NCBI GenBank assembly: GCA_946811185.2
Contig: OX328096.1
Span: 46,204,252-46,268,251 of the forward strand
Reading direction: 5' to 3'
Source: Hippopus hippopus
Taxonomy: Eukaryota; Mollusca; Bivalvia; Cardiida; Cardiidae
Length of the DNA stretch: 64,000 nucleotides
The notes under the pieces are model-generated. The model was not told the origin of the DNA and ran no database searches. It saw only the letters and a list, made by a program, of their open reading frames with translations. Position numbers and translations under genes: made by a program. Below are positions 38,865 through 48,675 of the stretch, piece after piece (position 1 is the stretch's first letter; each line of letters begins with the position of its first letter).

Positions 38865-38989
38865 GATCGAGCTATTCTTTTCTTGTACTTTTCGGTATTT
38901 TGAACAGCATCTTTTAGGTTTTGCCCTTTTGCCCATTACAGTAAAATGTGTTGCCGTCTATGAATTTTCTCAAAGAACTTTCTTGTTTA

Positions 38990-39147
38990 GACTCTACTAC
39001 ATTAAAAGCATCTGCAGTCGCCAAATGCAAACTGAAAGTCGAGTTAAAAGTTCTCTGACAAGGCAGAAATCATTATTGGAAAAGTAGAAAAAAGATGCTT
39101 ATATCAATTTCCTCCTTTTCCACAATATTTTTTAGATGTTTTCAAGA
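38990..39147 (-). repeat. TTAA hairpin MITE, degenerate fragment
   Basis: Keeps AAAAGCATCTGCAG, GGAAAAGTAGAAAA and CCTCCTTTTCCACAATATT. Confidence 0.55.
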
Positions 39148-39230
39148 TTGACACATGCAAGTATTAAAAACTTTGTTAATACTTTGTAAAGGAATCACGA
39201 ATTTTAACATCCTTTATATGGCTGCAACAG

Positions 39231-39433
39231 GCGAAAAGGGGCATTCGGACATATGCGTAAAGTGTCGTCCGAGATGGCACTTTCCGTTTTTATGTAATTA
39301 TCTGTTTTGCGCAAGTCTACTGTGGCACAAAATCTAATGTAATCGTAAAGTGCCGTCTCGGATTAGCCTGCGCGGATTGCGCAGGATGATCCGAGACGAC
39401 ACTTTACGCAAATGTTCAAATGCCCATTTTCGC
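39231..39433. repeat. 203-bp inverted-repeat element
   Basis: Ends GCGAAAAGGGGCATTCGG and AATGCCCATTTTCGC. Next inward, ATGCGTAAAGTGTCGTCCGA and GACGACACTTTACGCA. A nested hairpin lies at 39345-39420, with TAGCCTGCGC..GCGCAGG at its centre. Confidence 0.82.
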
Positions 39434-39439
39434 GTGTTG

Positions 39440-39775
39440 CAAGCCATATAGAAGATTGATGATAATCATTGCTACACGATGTACGACGTATTTCACTCTC
39501 ACTACTGGTTTCAACATTGTTTCAACAATGGTTATGAGGGTAGCTCAGTGGTTCGCGTATCTGACTCGTGACCTTGAGGTTGCTGGCTCGATACCCGGTT
39601 GCGGCGAACCTTCTTTCCGGCGATTTTTCGCGTCTAACCTCTGATGCATATGAGAAAAGTCGTGTCAGTACTGGTGTGAGAAAGCCAGGAAACACTTGGG
39701 TGCGTCACTGACAGCCATGATATGACCTTAGCTGTGAAAATGGCGTTAAACTCCAATACAATACAATCCAATCCA
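39440..39775 (+). mobile_element. tRNA-derived SINE, possibly compound
   Basis: A tRNA-like head (GGGTAGCTCAGTGGTTCGC, later GGCTCGATACCC) is preceded by GATTGATGATAATCATTGC, which in the 10018 SINE lies after the head. The tail is GGCGTTAAACTCC and a CCAATACAATACAATCC run. This may be two SINEs joined. Confidence 0.78.
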
Positions 39776-39778
39776 ATA

Positions 39779-39850
39779 CTGATTATAAAAAGTCCAGGAG
39801 TGCATGGATTAGTAGATTGATAGCTTTGGTATGACTGAAATAAAGATGGA
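39779..39850 (+). mobile_element. SINE body fragment
   Basis: Resembles the 3' part of the 10018 SINE (TCCAGGAGTGCATGGATTAG, then GACTGAAATAAAGATGG). Confidence 0.5.
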
Positions 39851-40065
39851 AACTGGATCTTGCTTTCAAGATACCCTGTGTCATTTCAAAGCACAAATAT
39901 CATATACATGTATGCACTATACTGCGTTTTGATTGGCTGATATGACCTGTCAATCAAAATCGGCAGAAAGCTCAATTGCTTCATTTCGCTCCACTACATC
40001 CCCTTACAATTGAATCCTTCATCTATTATCCCTTAGGCTGCTATGCGAGAGTTACTGACCTTATG

Positions 40066-40140
40066 TGGACAGTGTAGATCAAGATCAGACCCCACAGAAC
40101 GTGCAGTCTGATCTTTGAACTACACTGTCCGATAAAGATA
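40066..40140. repeat. GTGTAGATC hairpin repeat
   Basis: Near-palindrome: GACAGTGTAGATCAAGATC, a stem with a CAGAACGTGCAG centre, closing TTGAACTACACTGTCC. Related hairpins occur near 3208, 8322, 16645, 25020, 40346, 48398, 49351, 51130, 55482 and 60545. Confidence 0.78.
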
Positions 40141-40345
40141 TATTTTCCTTAAAAAAATACCTTTGAAAGAGCGAAAATTGGGTTCTTACTATCATCTTAA
40201 AAGTTTTATTTCAGTTATTTAGCAGGATAAGGTTGAACTCTTTCACTGCCAAATTAAATGCATTCTACTTTTTTCGAAGGCTTTAAATAAATTTACGTTG
40301 CGTTTGGAGCTGACTCTAGTAAAAAATGAACATCAGGTAGCGGAA

Positions 40346-40412
40346 GGTGTAGATCAAAGATCAGACTACACGTTTTGTGCAGTCTGATCTTGATCTACGC
40401 CATCCGCAAAAC
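40346..40412. repeat. GTGTAGATC hairpin repeat
   Basis: Second copy 200 bp from the first: GTGTAGATCAAAGATCAG, loop near CACGTTTTGTGC, closing CTGATCTTGATCTACGCC. Confidence 0.78.
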
Positions 40413-40449
40413 CTATCCAAGGCGACATTGGCCATGAATGAGTTAAACG

Positions 40450-40660
40450 TGTTTTTATGACCCTGTGTTGGAAGATTTTTGAACACATTGTAGGAAAAGA
40501 AGAAAAATGCTACTTTCCATTACCCACAATGTTTTCTGCCCTTTCAAAAAAAAAAACACCTAAATCCATCATTTGAGCCGTGTTTGGTGCATTATATCAT
40601 CTGCAAAGTCTTTTCATTTGGACAAGTCTGAATTTTTTTTATTATCTAGTTAAAAGTTTA
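40450..40660 (+). repeat. TTAA hairpin MITE, degenerate
   Basis: Keeps TTTTGAACACATTGTAGG, a shortened hairpin, CATTTGGACAAGTCTG and an AT-rich right end. Confidence 0.62.
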
Positions 40661-40754
40661 GCAATGTAAACTAGCATTTGTTTCTTTTCCCACAATGTTT
40701 TCAAACACGTTTATTAGAGTATCCCATCACACAATGTGGACAGAGCTGAAAATT

Positions 40755-41055
40755 AACCGTATACCACACAATCCCATGTTTAAATGACCCTGAGTAAAAG
40801 ATTGTTTATTATCATTGTGGCAAAAGGAGGAAAACGGTGGTAATTTTCTCCTTTTTTCCAGTCTTTTCTTCCCTTGAAAGACAAATTCCATCATTTGAGC
40901 CAAATGATAAATTTCCTATTTATAGATATCGAGAAATTTGGGATTAAAATAATTTTTCAAAATGACACTTGGAGTTTGATCTCTTTTTATTCATTTATCA
41001 TTTGAGCCACATATATATTGTCATCTGCAAATTTGTAGTCCAATAAAGGGTGAAG
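40755..41055 (+). repeat. TTAA hairpin MITE with a short internal insertion
   Basis: TTAACCGTATACCACACAATCC to ATCATTTGAGCCA, then about 75 bp of unrelated sequence, then ATCATTTGAGCCAC again and the tail block ending GTCCAATAAAGGG. The repeated ATCATTTGAGCCA flanks look like a target duplication. Confidence 0.65.
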
Positions 41056-41133
41056 GTCAATCTGTGTAACAGAGAGAATAACCAATGTAAAAACAAATGG
41101 AAAATATTCAGTCTAGGAAAATCAACTTTGGTT

Positions 41134-41338
41134 CAAACCCTGTAACAAACAATTGCAAGTTTTATTGACCTGCTGGTAGATGGCTTCTAAAAACATTCTA
41201 AGACAAAGAGAAAATGCAGGTAACCTAATATACTCCTTTTCCGACAATGTTTTTCATACTTTCAAAACCTCATTCGTCATCTGAAAATGTTTACCACTTG
41301 GACAATTCTAAAAATTTGGTGTTTTGGTAATGGGTTAT
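41134..41338 (+). repeat. TTAA hairpin MITE, diverged
   Basis: CAAACCCTGTAACAAACAATTG to TTTTGGTAATGGGTTAT; hairpin decayed (GCAGGTAACCTAATATACTCC). Confidence 0.7.
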
Positions 41339-41376
41339 TTGAAAAACAAACTACATGTACTTCATTTCTTTTTTTT

Positions 41377-41607
41377 TTAACCCTTTACTAGATGACGAAA
41401 TTTTAGCCTTGCCCAAACTGCAAGCATTTGCAGACGACAATTTCAGTGTGGCTCAAATAGTGTGATTTTCCTTTGAAAGGGTAGAAAACACTGTGGGAAT
41501 AGGAGAAAATGCTGGTTACCAGCATTTTCTCCTTTTCCCACAATGTTTTCAAAAGTTTTTTTTCCCCAAGGGTCGTTCAAAGTCTGCATTATGCAGTAAA
41601 GGGTTAA
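41377..41607 (-). repeat. TTAA hairpin MITE, full length
   Basis: 231 bp, TTAACCCTTTACTAGATGAC to GCAGTAAAGGGTTAA; strong hairpin with two left-arm mismatches. Confidence 0.9.
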
Positions 41608-41727
41608 ATGGTGTTTTATTGCCATCGACATCTATGGTCATTTAGGGCGCATGAAAGGTAATGTATTATCAATAGCTGAAATAGATTACAAGCAAAATAC
41701 ATGTATTGACCAACACTTAGCTTACAA

Positions 41728-41957
41728 GTTATCTCTTTACCAAATGAAAAACTTTAGACTGGTCCAAATTGAAACTATTTGCAGATTACAAATTGAAATC
41801 AGCCCAAATGACAGCATTTGTTCTCAGTTGGCGAGAAAACATTGTGGGAAAGGGAGAAAATGCTGGTAACAAGCAATTTCTCTTTTTCCAAAAATGATTC
41901 CAAAACTACTCTTCCTCAAAGATGTTAAAAGTCGTGATTGTATGCTAAAAAGGATTA
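41728..41957 (-). repeat. TTAA hairpin MITE, diverged
   Basis: TTATCTCTTTACCAAATG to ATGCTAAAAAGGATTA; left arm good, right arm decayed. Confidence 0.75.
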
Positions 41958-42532
41958 TAAGACTAATCCAAATCGAAAGAACTTGCAGCGACAAATCAAA
42001 ATGGGTAGAAATGGAAGTTAAGAATATGCCTAAAATGTGAGTATTCTACTTTCCACAAATATGTGTCCATTGTGAACTAGGCTCAACCCTTCACGACTGT
42101 TGTTAACAAATTCTATATTCACAAGAGCATTTGCCATGTTTTAGTCAAAAAATCACCACAGAATGGTGCAAAGAGAGCTTTGTAAAAGACTTAGTGATTT
42201 ATTTAAAGATGCATCCTTACAGCAAGAGAGAAAAAACACTGTTAAAACTTGAAAGTGTGTAGAATGGCTCAGCTGTGTATACATAGACAAATTACCAATG
42301 TAAATTATATGGTATAAGTGATAGAAAAACTTAAGGGTTTTTTAATCTGTGCAACCTTGCAGTTGTCAGGGGCAACATTTGGCACAAAGATGCAAAAATG
42401 ATTATAGTTTCATAAAATATGGATGAAATGGGTAAACAAGAGTGCCGTCGTCACAATATACGCCGCCACATGGCTGCTATTTCAAACAGCTAGCTATAGA
42501 GACTACAGTGTTGGAATTTCTAGCACCTGCCT

Positions 42533-42660
42533 GGGTAGCTCAATGGATATATTGTGTTACTTGTGATCTAAAAGGTTTACGCACGGACTGATGGATGTAC
42601 AGACGGACACACGACAGACGACAGGCCATGACATAAGCCCCGCTAGACTTCCTCCAGTGG
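42533..42660. repeat. tRNA-like fragment plus TCCACTGG-type element end
   Basis: CTGGGTAGCTCAATGGATAT is box-A-like but lacks a box B. It is followed by an inverted GGACGGAC..AGACGAC run and CTTCCTCCAGTGGAG, the reverse of the TAGCTCCACTGG element family. Confidence 0.5.
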
Positions 42661-42760
42661 AGATAAAAACTGAAATTATTAAAAATACAATCTTTCTTGT
42701 TACTGATGCTGCAGCCTAAGTAACAGTCTATCAACATCAAGATGTCTTGCTGCCGAACTG

Positions 42761-43160
42761 CCAGGATTGTACTGCTATCACTGTGTGTCTGTTAAAACGC
42801 GAGCCATATGGTTTTATATGGAGAATAGTACACGTCTAATGTTCCACTAGTAGCATCTTGTATGTCTGTGAAGATCAAGTCTATACATGTGTCATCATTG
42901 GTAGTTGGTCCCTGTACAAATTGTCGCAGTCTGTGTTGATGGGTGAGGAGATTCTCCAACTGTCTCTTCTCTGTACTAGGTTTTGTCCAGTCAACATTAA
43001 AGTCACCAATTACAACCAAATGGCCTTCAGGAGGTTTGCTGTTTAGTAGGTTAGTCATTACTGTAAGAAGGTGTTTCAGACTGCCAGGATTGTACTGCAA
43101 TCACTGTGTGTTAAAAAGCTAGCCATATGGCTTTATGTGGAGAATAGTACACCTCTTATG
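42761..43160 (-). repeat. 82-bp direct repeats bounding a LINE endonuclease fragment
   Basis: 42761-42843 and 43079-43160 are near-identical (CTGCCAGGATTGTACTGC at the start, GAGAATAGTACAC near the end), 318 bp apart. The unit includes the end of the endonuclease reading frame, so this is about 1.26 copies of a 318-bp tandem unit. Confidence 0.78.
42792..43100 (-). pseudogene. LINE AP-like endonuclease domain fragment
   Basis: An open frame of 102 codons on the minus strand. GHLVVIGDFNVDW carries the GDFN catalytic motif of the exonuclease-endonuclease-phosphatase fold used by non-LTR retrotransposons. TTNDDTCIDLIFTD matches the later TxIDxIF block. The expected SDH near the end reads SPY here (SPH in the neighbouring direct repeat), so the catalytic triad is damaged. 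No reverse transcriptase is present. A degraded remnant, clade not assigned. Confidence 0.8.
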
Positions 43161-43339
43161 TCGATTATGTCCATTAGTTGGAGATACATTGATGAAAAAT
43201 TAAATTTGACATGAAGCCCCCTTTTTCCATGACACAGCAATAAATTCCAAAACCTTGACAATATGTGCTAGATCACATGATGAGAAACATTCTGTGAAAA
43301 TTTTATTCAAATCCGTCAAGAAATGTGGGAGGAGTTGCA

Positions 43340-43412
43340 TTCACAAGAAATGGACGGACGGACGGAGAAGATAACGCCAATATACGTCGCCTTCGGCGGC
43401 GTATAAAAACTG
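43340..43412 (+). repeat. CGCCTTCGGCGGCGTATA-type element end
   Basis: GGACGGACGGACGG microsatellite followed by CAATATACGTCGCC and TTCGGCGGCGTATAAAA. A possible matching start lies near 42430 (AGTGCCGTCGTCACAATAT, then ACGCCGCC). Confidence 0.6.
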
Positions 43413-43852
43413 GTAGAACAAAGGCTGAAAATGAGCATAGTTTTATGCAAACTACCTTGAACTACAACCATCAAAAACATGAAGCGGAGTTTGCATAAAC
43501 TTGTAAACTTACAATTAAAGGCAATTGCTTTAATATTTATTCTGTGGTTTCTAAAAAGTGCATGAAAAGAGATAGATCTATTTCTTTAATTTGTTGTTCA
43601 TTCCAAACTTTGCAAAACTATAGCCTACCAAATTACTCTGTTTGACAAAGACTATATTTACACTTACCCTTATATACCTGAACTCATACAGGTAAGTGCC
43701 TTGTTGGTTTTTCAAAATGTGGGACAAATGGGAAGACACCGCTTGTATACCTAGGGCTGTACATGTGTCACCGTAGCCAACATATTTTCAAATAACTTGT
43801 ATGAATTCAACGTACATAGAGGATGATCAACTGGTTGTGTTTGATATTTAAG

Positions 43853-43918
43853 ATCTGTCACTCAAATGGGGTGTGATGCAGTTAAAAACCGCATCACACT
43901 GCATTTGAGTGACAGATT
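43853..43918. repeat. 66-bp hairpin
   Basis: ATCTGTCACTCAAATG and CATTTGAGTGACAGAT form the outer stem, GTGTGATGC and GCATCACAC the inner stem, around AGTTAAAAACC. It joins a MITE right-end fragment, with CATTTGAGTGAC lying in the overlap. Confidence 0.85.
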
Positions 43919-43989
43919 TTTAATATGTTGTCTGCAAACACTTTCAATTTGGACAAGCCTACTTTTTTGGTGTTTGGTAAAGAGTTAAT
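43900..43989 (+). repeat. TTAA hairpin MITE, right-end fragment
   Basis: CATTTGAGTGACAG, GTTGTCTGCAAACAC, CAATTTGGACAAGCC and the end TTTGGTAAAGAGTTAAT. Joined on its left to a separate hairpin (43853-43918). Confidence 0.7.
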
Positions 43990-44300
43990 CTGTCTACAGT
44001 AGGGATGTGAAGAATGTTGTGGTAATCACTGGGACTGTATTTTTTACACTTGTATATTGTATATCGCCAATGGTTCAACTTTCATCTCAGTTTTGCCTTC
44101 CATAGTCTGTCTGTTTTGCTCTAGATCTGTACTTTACCTAAAATTAAACAAAAACAGAGGTAAGGAACTACATCCACATCCCCAAGTAGGCCAAAGCGGT
44201 CATTTGATTTAGCCTGTTGCTCTCAAAGAATTACAAATTTTGATGATAAGAAATAACTTCATTAATGTAAAATTTATTTCATTCCTTTCTCTTTAAGCTG

Positions 44301-44680
44301 ACGCAATATTGCATTCTTTATTACACACCAAACATTCAACCAGACAAGACCGTTCACATAGCACGGTGTGGCCAATATTTTAGCGAATATATTACAGGCA
44401 CGTTCGTGGTCATTTTTTTCAAAACAAGTGCTCATTTTGGTGTCAGCTTTGTAATGACCATTCTACTCTCTGCTGTGTCCTTTTTTCTCAAAGATCAAAA
44501 CAAAAAAGTCTGTATGGGAATAAGTAGAAACCATTACCTAATATGCTGACACAATATACAAGATTTATTTTATACACTCCAGACATCAGACAAGACTGTC
44601 CACTTAGCGCAGTGTGGCCAATATAGGGAGGAGCTTTTTCTCTGGGCATGTCGATGGCCATTTTCTTCCCTGCTCCATAC
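44301..44680 (-). repeat. Tandem duplicate with AATAAA in each copy
   Basis: About 44301-44440 and 44541-44680 share (minus strand) TTGGCCACAC, ACGGTCTTGTCTG or ACAGTCTTGTCTG, a GTGTATAAAATAAA or GTGTAATAAAG block and ATATTGTGTCAGC-like text. If the gene above is real, these are duplicated 3' UTR ends. The upper copy is also open for 73 codons (LTPTLYGAGKKMAIDMP), so a coding reading is not excluded. Confidence 0.6.
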
Positions 44681-44829
44681 AATGTGGGTGTCAGCATGTA
44701 AATAGCCATGTTGATGTCACTATGGGGTTATATTACAATGTTTTCCGACATGCCTTGGCCTGACAGTCTTACATGAGAGACGGGCGCAAATATGAAAAGT
44801 AAATTGTTTGGGTTGAGGTTTTAATAAGT

Positions 44830-44997
44830 CTAGGCAGGGATCCTATAATCTCTATAGATGATCTCTGCACCAGGGTACCCAACACACTCCAAGACAGTAC
44901 CATCTTTACCTGCAAATACTTTGCAACAGAAAAGGCATAAGGCCCTATATCCTCTCTGTACATTGGCCATATCAGGTACATTTTTGCAGGCCGGTAC
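44830..44997 (-). CDS. Candidate 3' exon of an unidentified minus-strand gene
   Basis: After a weak acceptor (aacctag) two readings are open. In phase 0 it reads VPACKNVPDMANVQRGY, LCLFCCKVFAGKDGTVLEC and ends YRIPA-stop at 44830; this follows the phase-0 end of exon 47369-47420. With one base taken by the previous codon it reads YRPAKMYLIWPMYRED and KYLQ, then a consensus CAG-GTAAAG donor at 44910 or read-through to a stop at 44769; this follows the phase-2 end of exon 47124-47179. I cannot choose. Product not recognised. Confidence 0.4.
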   Translation of the reverse strand, partial: VPACKNVPDMANVQRGYRALCLFCCKVFAGKDGTVLECVGYPGAEIIYRDYRIPA

Positions 44998-45278
44998 CTA
45001 GGTTATCAATGTGGGGATAGCACTGTCCACAAAAGCTCCTCTGAAGTATGAAATAAGCATGAAAAATATACAAACAAAAACAATTTTGAATTTAGAAAAT
45101 TTTAGAAAGTTATTAGAGTTTGTTATGAAGAGGTTTTCTGGTACTTGTTTTTTCATTCATTTTGACACAACACAGCATGAAGAACCAACAATCCAGATGT
45201 AATAGGAACAGACAGGCAAGACATTCACAGCATGGGATTGAAGTGTACAAAGTTTGATTTGCTAATAAAGACCTTAAG
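44998..45278. other. No recognised feature
   Basis: AT-rich sequence between a candidate exon and a MITE. A 63-codon plus-strand frame lacks recognisable motifs. Confidence 0.5.
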
Positions 45279-45495
45279 TAATACTTTACCAAACGACCAA
45301 AATTTGGACTTGTCCAAATTCAAAGCATTTGCAGACAACAATTTAAATGCGGATATTATGGCAGAATTTGTTTTTGAAAGGGTAGAATGCATAGTGGGAA
45401 AAGGAAAAAATACTTGTTACCAGCATTTTCTTCTTTTCCCACTATGTTTTCAAAAGCCTTCTTTGTAAACAACGGATTATGTGGAAAAGGGTTAA
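45279..45495 (-). repeat. TTAA hairpin MITE, nearly full length
   Basis: Left end AATACTTTACCAAACGACC, right end GTGGAAAAGGGTTAA. Hairpin arms share the private change A45393/T45443 (CATAGTGGG and CCCACTATG). Confidence 0.85.
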
Positions 45496-45496
45496 A

Positions 45497-45640
45497 TCTT
45501 TAATCTCAGACTCCTCCATAATGAAAGCACCTGCAGACGACAAATTAAAAGAAGCATATATGATGACCGTTTTCTTTTAAAACCTTCTCTAAACAAAAGA
45601 AAATATTGTGGGGAAAAAAGAGAAAATGCTGTTAAAAATA
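45497..45640 (-). repeat. TTAA hairpin MITE fragment
   Basis: Degenerate left half: GAAAGCACCTGCAGACGAC, then GGGGAAAAAAGAGAAAATGC; truncated at the loop. Confidence 0.55.
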
Positions 45641-46690
45641 TAAATGATTTTTTGCCAGCAGCCTAATTCAACTGTAGGAAAGTTTTGTTTTTTTTTATAC
45701 CATGATATGCATTTGACCTATTTACAAAAAAAAGATAAACATTATTTTGAGCAATCTGATAGTTGAAATTTCTTGTTTTTGAAGTAAAATTTATGTACAG
45801 AAGTTGTGTAAGTGATCTCTTTTTTGATGCTTTGTTATGTCTGACCTTGAAATGAACTTTACATTTTCATACTGTATATTTGATGTAGTTACATATAATT
45901 TGAAAATGTTATTGACAGCAGCCCGATAGTTGAAACTTCCATTTGTTCTATAAAACCCCTGTCCCTGGCCACAATACATGTATCGGTAATGGAAATTCCA
46001 ACTGTCAGTCTGCCGATCCTCACTTGCCTATAGGAACCTAATGTAAGATGTTTTATTTATGAACTTTTAGTTGAATACTCGGATTTATTTTTAACCTAGA
46101 TAGCAGTTTAACCCTTTAACAAACAATCCCGGGTTTAATGACCCTTTGAAAGAGGCCTTTTGAAAACATTCTGAAAAAAGGAGAAAATGCGGGTAACCAG
46201 CATTTTCTCCTTTTCCAACAATGTTTTCTACTCTATGAAGGACAAATTTAAGCATTTGAACCATCTTTAATTTGTTGTCTGCAAAATTAATGCTTTCAAT
46301 CTGGACCAGTCTGAAATTTCATCGTATTGTAAAGAGTTAAATATGTTTATACTAATGGTAGGTTTTCCAGGAGCTGCAATCTAATTTCAACTAAATTTGT
46401 TACTTTATGCCATAATGCCTATGTAACGTAAGAGTTTACATTTAGTTCAAGGAAGATATTGTCAGCAGCTAGATTTTGCCATCTGTAGGTCTTCTTGAGT
46501 TAAAGCTTACATGTAAGAACTTTTTACTGGATAATTAATGAATATTTCTACCTCTTTACAACTGAAGTTTTGCCAGCAACCTGATACTAGAAACTTCTAT
46601 TTTTTGGTTTTAACCCCTGTCCCTGGTCATAATGTATATAATAGAAATTCCTACCATCAGTTAACTGAGCCTCACTTGTTTATATTAACT
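45640..46690. repeat. Diverged duplicate around CCCTGTCCCTGG
   Basis: 45650-46000 and 46450-46690 share TGCCAGCAGCC or GTCAGCAGC text, GAAACTTC, CCCCTGTCCCTGGCCA or GGTCA, and CTCACTTG. A full MITE (46108-46340) lies between them. A related CCAGGGACAGGGGG block is at 52525. Confidence 0.55.
46108..46340 (+). repeat. TTAA hairpin MITE, full length
   Basis: 233 bp, TTAACCCTTTAACAAACAATCC to TGTAAAGAGTTAA; strong hairpin. Confidence 0.9.
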
Positions 46691-46852
46691 TTACACTAAG
46701 GTAAAGCATTCTCATTGATCAAAAGAACTTTTAGTGCTTAATTTGAGAATAGATGCTTTAGATATAAATCCTTCCAAACATTAAATTTGCTTTTTCATCG
46801 TTTATGAACTTCTATACTGTGAAAAAGTTTAAAACTGTCATTTCCTAATTGC

Positions 46853-47050
46853 TTTCACTCATTCCCAAACAACAAAAATTTTAGACTTGTCCAAACTTGA
46901 AGACAAAAAATAAAATGTGCATTAAATAACAGTTTTCATCTATGATATGGTTACCAGCATTTTCTTCTTTCACCACCATGTTTTCAAAAGCCTCTTTTGC
47001 CGTATGGTTTTTAAAAGCTGCGATTGTGTGTTCAATGTGTTCAAGAGTTA
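46853..47050 (-). repeat. TTAA hairpin MITE, degenerate
   Basis: CATTCCCAAACAACAAAAATT to TGTGTTCAAGAGTTAAC; left hairpin arm absent. Lies about 75 bp from candidate exon 47124-47179. Confidence 0.68.
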
Positions 47051-47123
47051 ACCTATAATCTGTCATAAACGTTCAGAAAGAAACACACTTGAAAATATAA
47101 AGATGTTATACGGAAACTCAAAC

Positions 47124-47179
47124 CTAGCAAAACTTGTACAAACAGGACAAGTATGAATGTCTTGCACCCAGTGTTCCTC
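47124..47179 (-). CDS. Candidate exon with a CPVC motif, unidentified minus-strand gene
   Basis: Acceptor gacacaatag (weak pyrimidine tract), donor AG-GTTTGA. Eighteen codons plus two bases: EEHWVQDIHTCPVCTSFA. Phase 0 at its start fits the end of exon 47369-47420. The CxxC pair suggests metal binding, but too little is visible to name a domain. Confidence 0.35.
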
Positions 47180-47368
47180 CTATTGTGTCCATACCGCCAA
47201 GATGAAGTGCATTGCAGACAGGGATTTTATGCACAAAATGGTGAAACAAAAAATACACTAAAACCTTCTCTAGCTCTACTAATAAAAGTTCTGTTGAGCC
47301 AAATACATGAGAATTTAGAAAACGATAACAATGGTACAGCTAAAAACTGACTGACAACTTTAACCTAC

Positions 47369-47420
47369 CACGAGTCCATAATCATCCTGAAATTTCCATA
47401 TAGGCAAGCTCATTCCCTCC
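47369..47420 (-). CDS. Candidate exon, unidentified minus-strand gene
   Basis: Acceptor cctttgaaatctgttgcag, donor GTG-GTAGGT. One base plus 17 codons: EGMSLPIWKFQDDYGLV. Its start phase fits the two bases left over by exon 49643-49741, forming a Trp codon across the junction. Confidence 0.42.
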
Positions 47421-47449
47421 CTGCAACAGATTTCAAAGGAATAACTAGA

Positions 47450-47835
47450 GCTTGTTTTTCTACAAAAAAACAGATGTCTCCCCACTTTTTTGGTGTCAGA
47501 AGGATTGATATGTCACCAAGGCAATTTCTAACTGAAATAATGGTCATTTTTCTCTAACGGTTTTCGAGTTATAGAGCAGACACGAAATTGTACGTAAAAT
47601 GAGTAAGGAAAATAATCAAACGGAAATAACTCAAAAAATATATAGGCCAGAGTTATGGTTCTTGTGCATGACACTTCGTCTCATGGTGCTTTACAAATGT
47701 GTAAAGTTTTATCAAAATATCTTAAAAGGTTTTCGAGTTATAGAGCAGACACAATTTGCAATGGACAGACAGACAGACAGACACACGGGGAAAAACAATA
47801 TGTCTCCCGACCCTGACGGAGGGAGACATAATAAT
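47450..47835 (+). repeat. ATGTCTCCC/GGGAGACAT element
   Basis: ATGTCTCCCCACTTTTTTGG at left, GGAGGGAGACATAATAAT at right. Inside, CGGTTTTCGAGTTATAGAGC occurs twice (about 47560 and 47730, the second lacking the first base), followed by a GACAGACAGACAGACA run. Confidence 0.72.
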
Positions 47836-47924
47836 AAACTTTAAACCAAATTTATAATTCTACATATACATAATTTTAGCATAAAATCAACACCTACGTA
47901 AAAGACATGAACATGTACCACAAT

Positions 47925-48197
47925 AATTGATTGATTGTATAGTGTTTAATGTTGTTTTCAACATCATTTCGGTTATATCGCACCTATCAATGCTTTGCTC
48001 TGCACAACAGTCTTTCCAAGCCACTGGCTGCTTTCCCACATAACCATCGTCAAGACAACGGTCAATGGTGGGAGAGGAATGAATCCTGTCGCAAGGACCA
48101 ACATCAATCCTCTGAAAGAAATTGGCCGAGCCAGGGATTGAACCCACGACCCCGTTCTTAAGCCCTGCATGCTACCAACTGAGCTACAAGGGTTTGG
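47925..48197 (-). mobile_element. tRNA-derived SINE, same family, 13-bp target duplication
   Basis: Inverted copy of the SINE at 10018. On the minus strand it has GTAGCTCAGTTGGTAGC, GGTTCAATCCC, GGCTCGGCC and the GATATAACCG to TTAAACAC tail. Flanked by CATGTACCACAAT at 47912-47924 and 48198-48210. Confidence 0.9.
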
Positions 48198-48266
48198 CAT
48201 GTACCACAATGAATGAATGAATTAATTAATTAATGGTGATTCAGCAAGCCATTGGCATCTAGGTCT

Positions 48267-48673
48267 TTAACCCTTTACCACATGCCCAAGTTTTACTCCT
48301 GCTAAAAAACTAGTATGAAATTTTCATTTCGATAGTAAAAACCCAAATATTGCTAGTTCAAAGTTTTGTTTTGGGAAATAATAAATCCTTCTTGGACAGT
48401 GTAGATCCAAGTTCAGACTGCACGTTCTGAGCAGTCTGATCTTGATCTACACTGTCTGCAAAAGGTCACTGAGTCGCGCTTAGCAGCTGAAGGATTAAAG
48501 TCCTTGAGTATGTCAGCTTTTGAAAACATTTTGGTAAAAGGAGAAAATGCTGGATACTAGCATTTTCTCCTCTTCCGACGAAATTTTACCCTTTCAAAGA
48601 CAATTTCATATAAAGAGATACATTTGTCATCTGCAAATTGCAAGTCTAAAATTTGCCATTAGGAAGAGTTAAA
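48267..48673 (+). repeat. TTAA hairpin MITE interrupted by other repeats
   Basis: The left end TTAACCCTTTACCACATGCCC (to about 48310) and the rest (about 48493-48673, with hairpin and right end AGGAAGAGTTAA) are separated by about 180 bp, which include a GTGTAGATC-type palindrome (48398-48466). Confidence 0.68.
48398..48466. repeat. GTGTAGATC hairpin repeat inside a MITE
   Basis: GGACAGTGTAGATCCAAG to TTGATCTACACTGTCTGC, nearly palindromic. Sits within the interrupted MITE 48267-48673. Confidence 0.8.
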
Positions 48674-48675
48674 TA

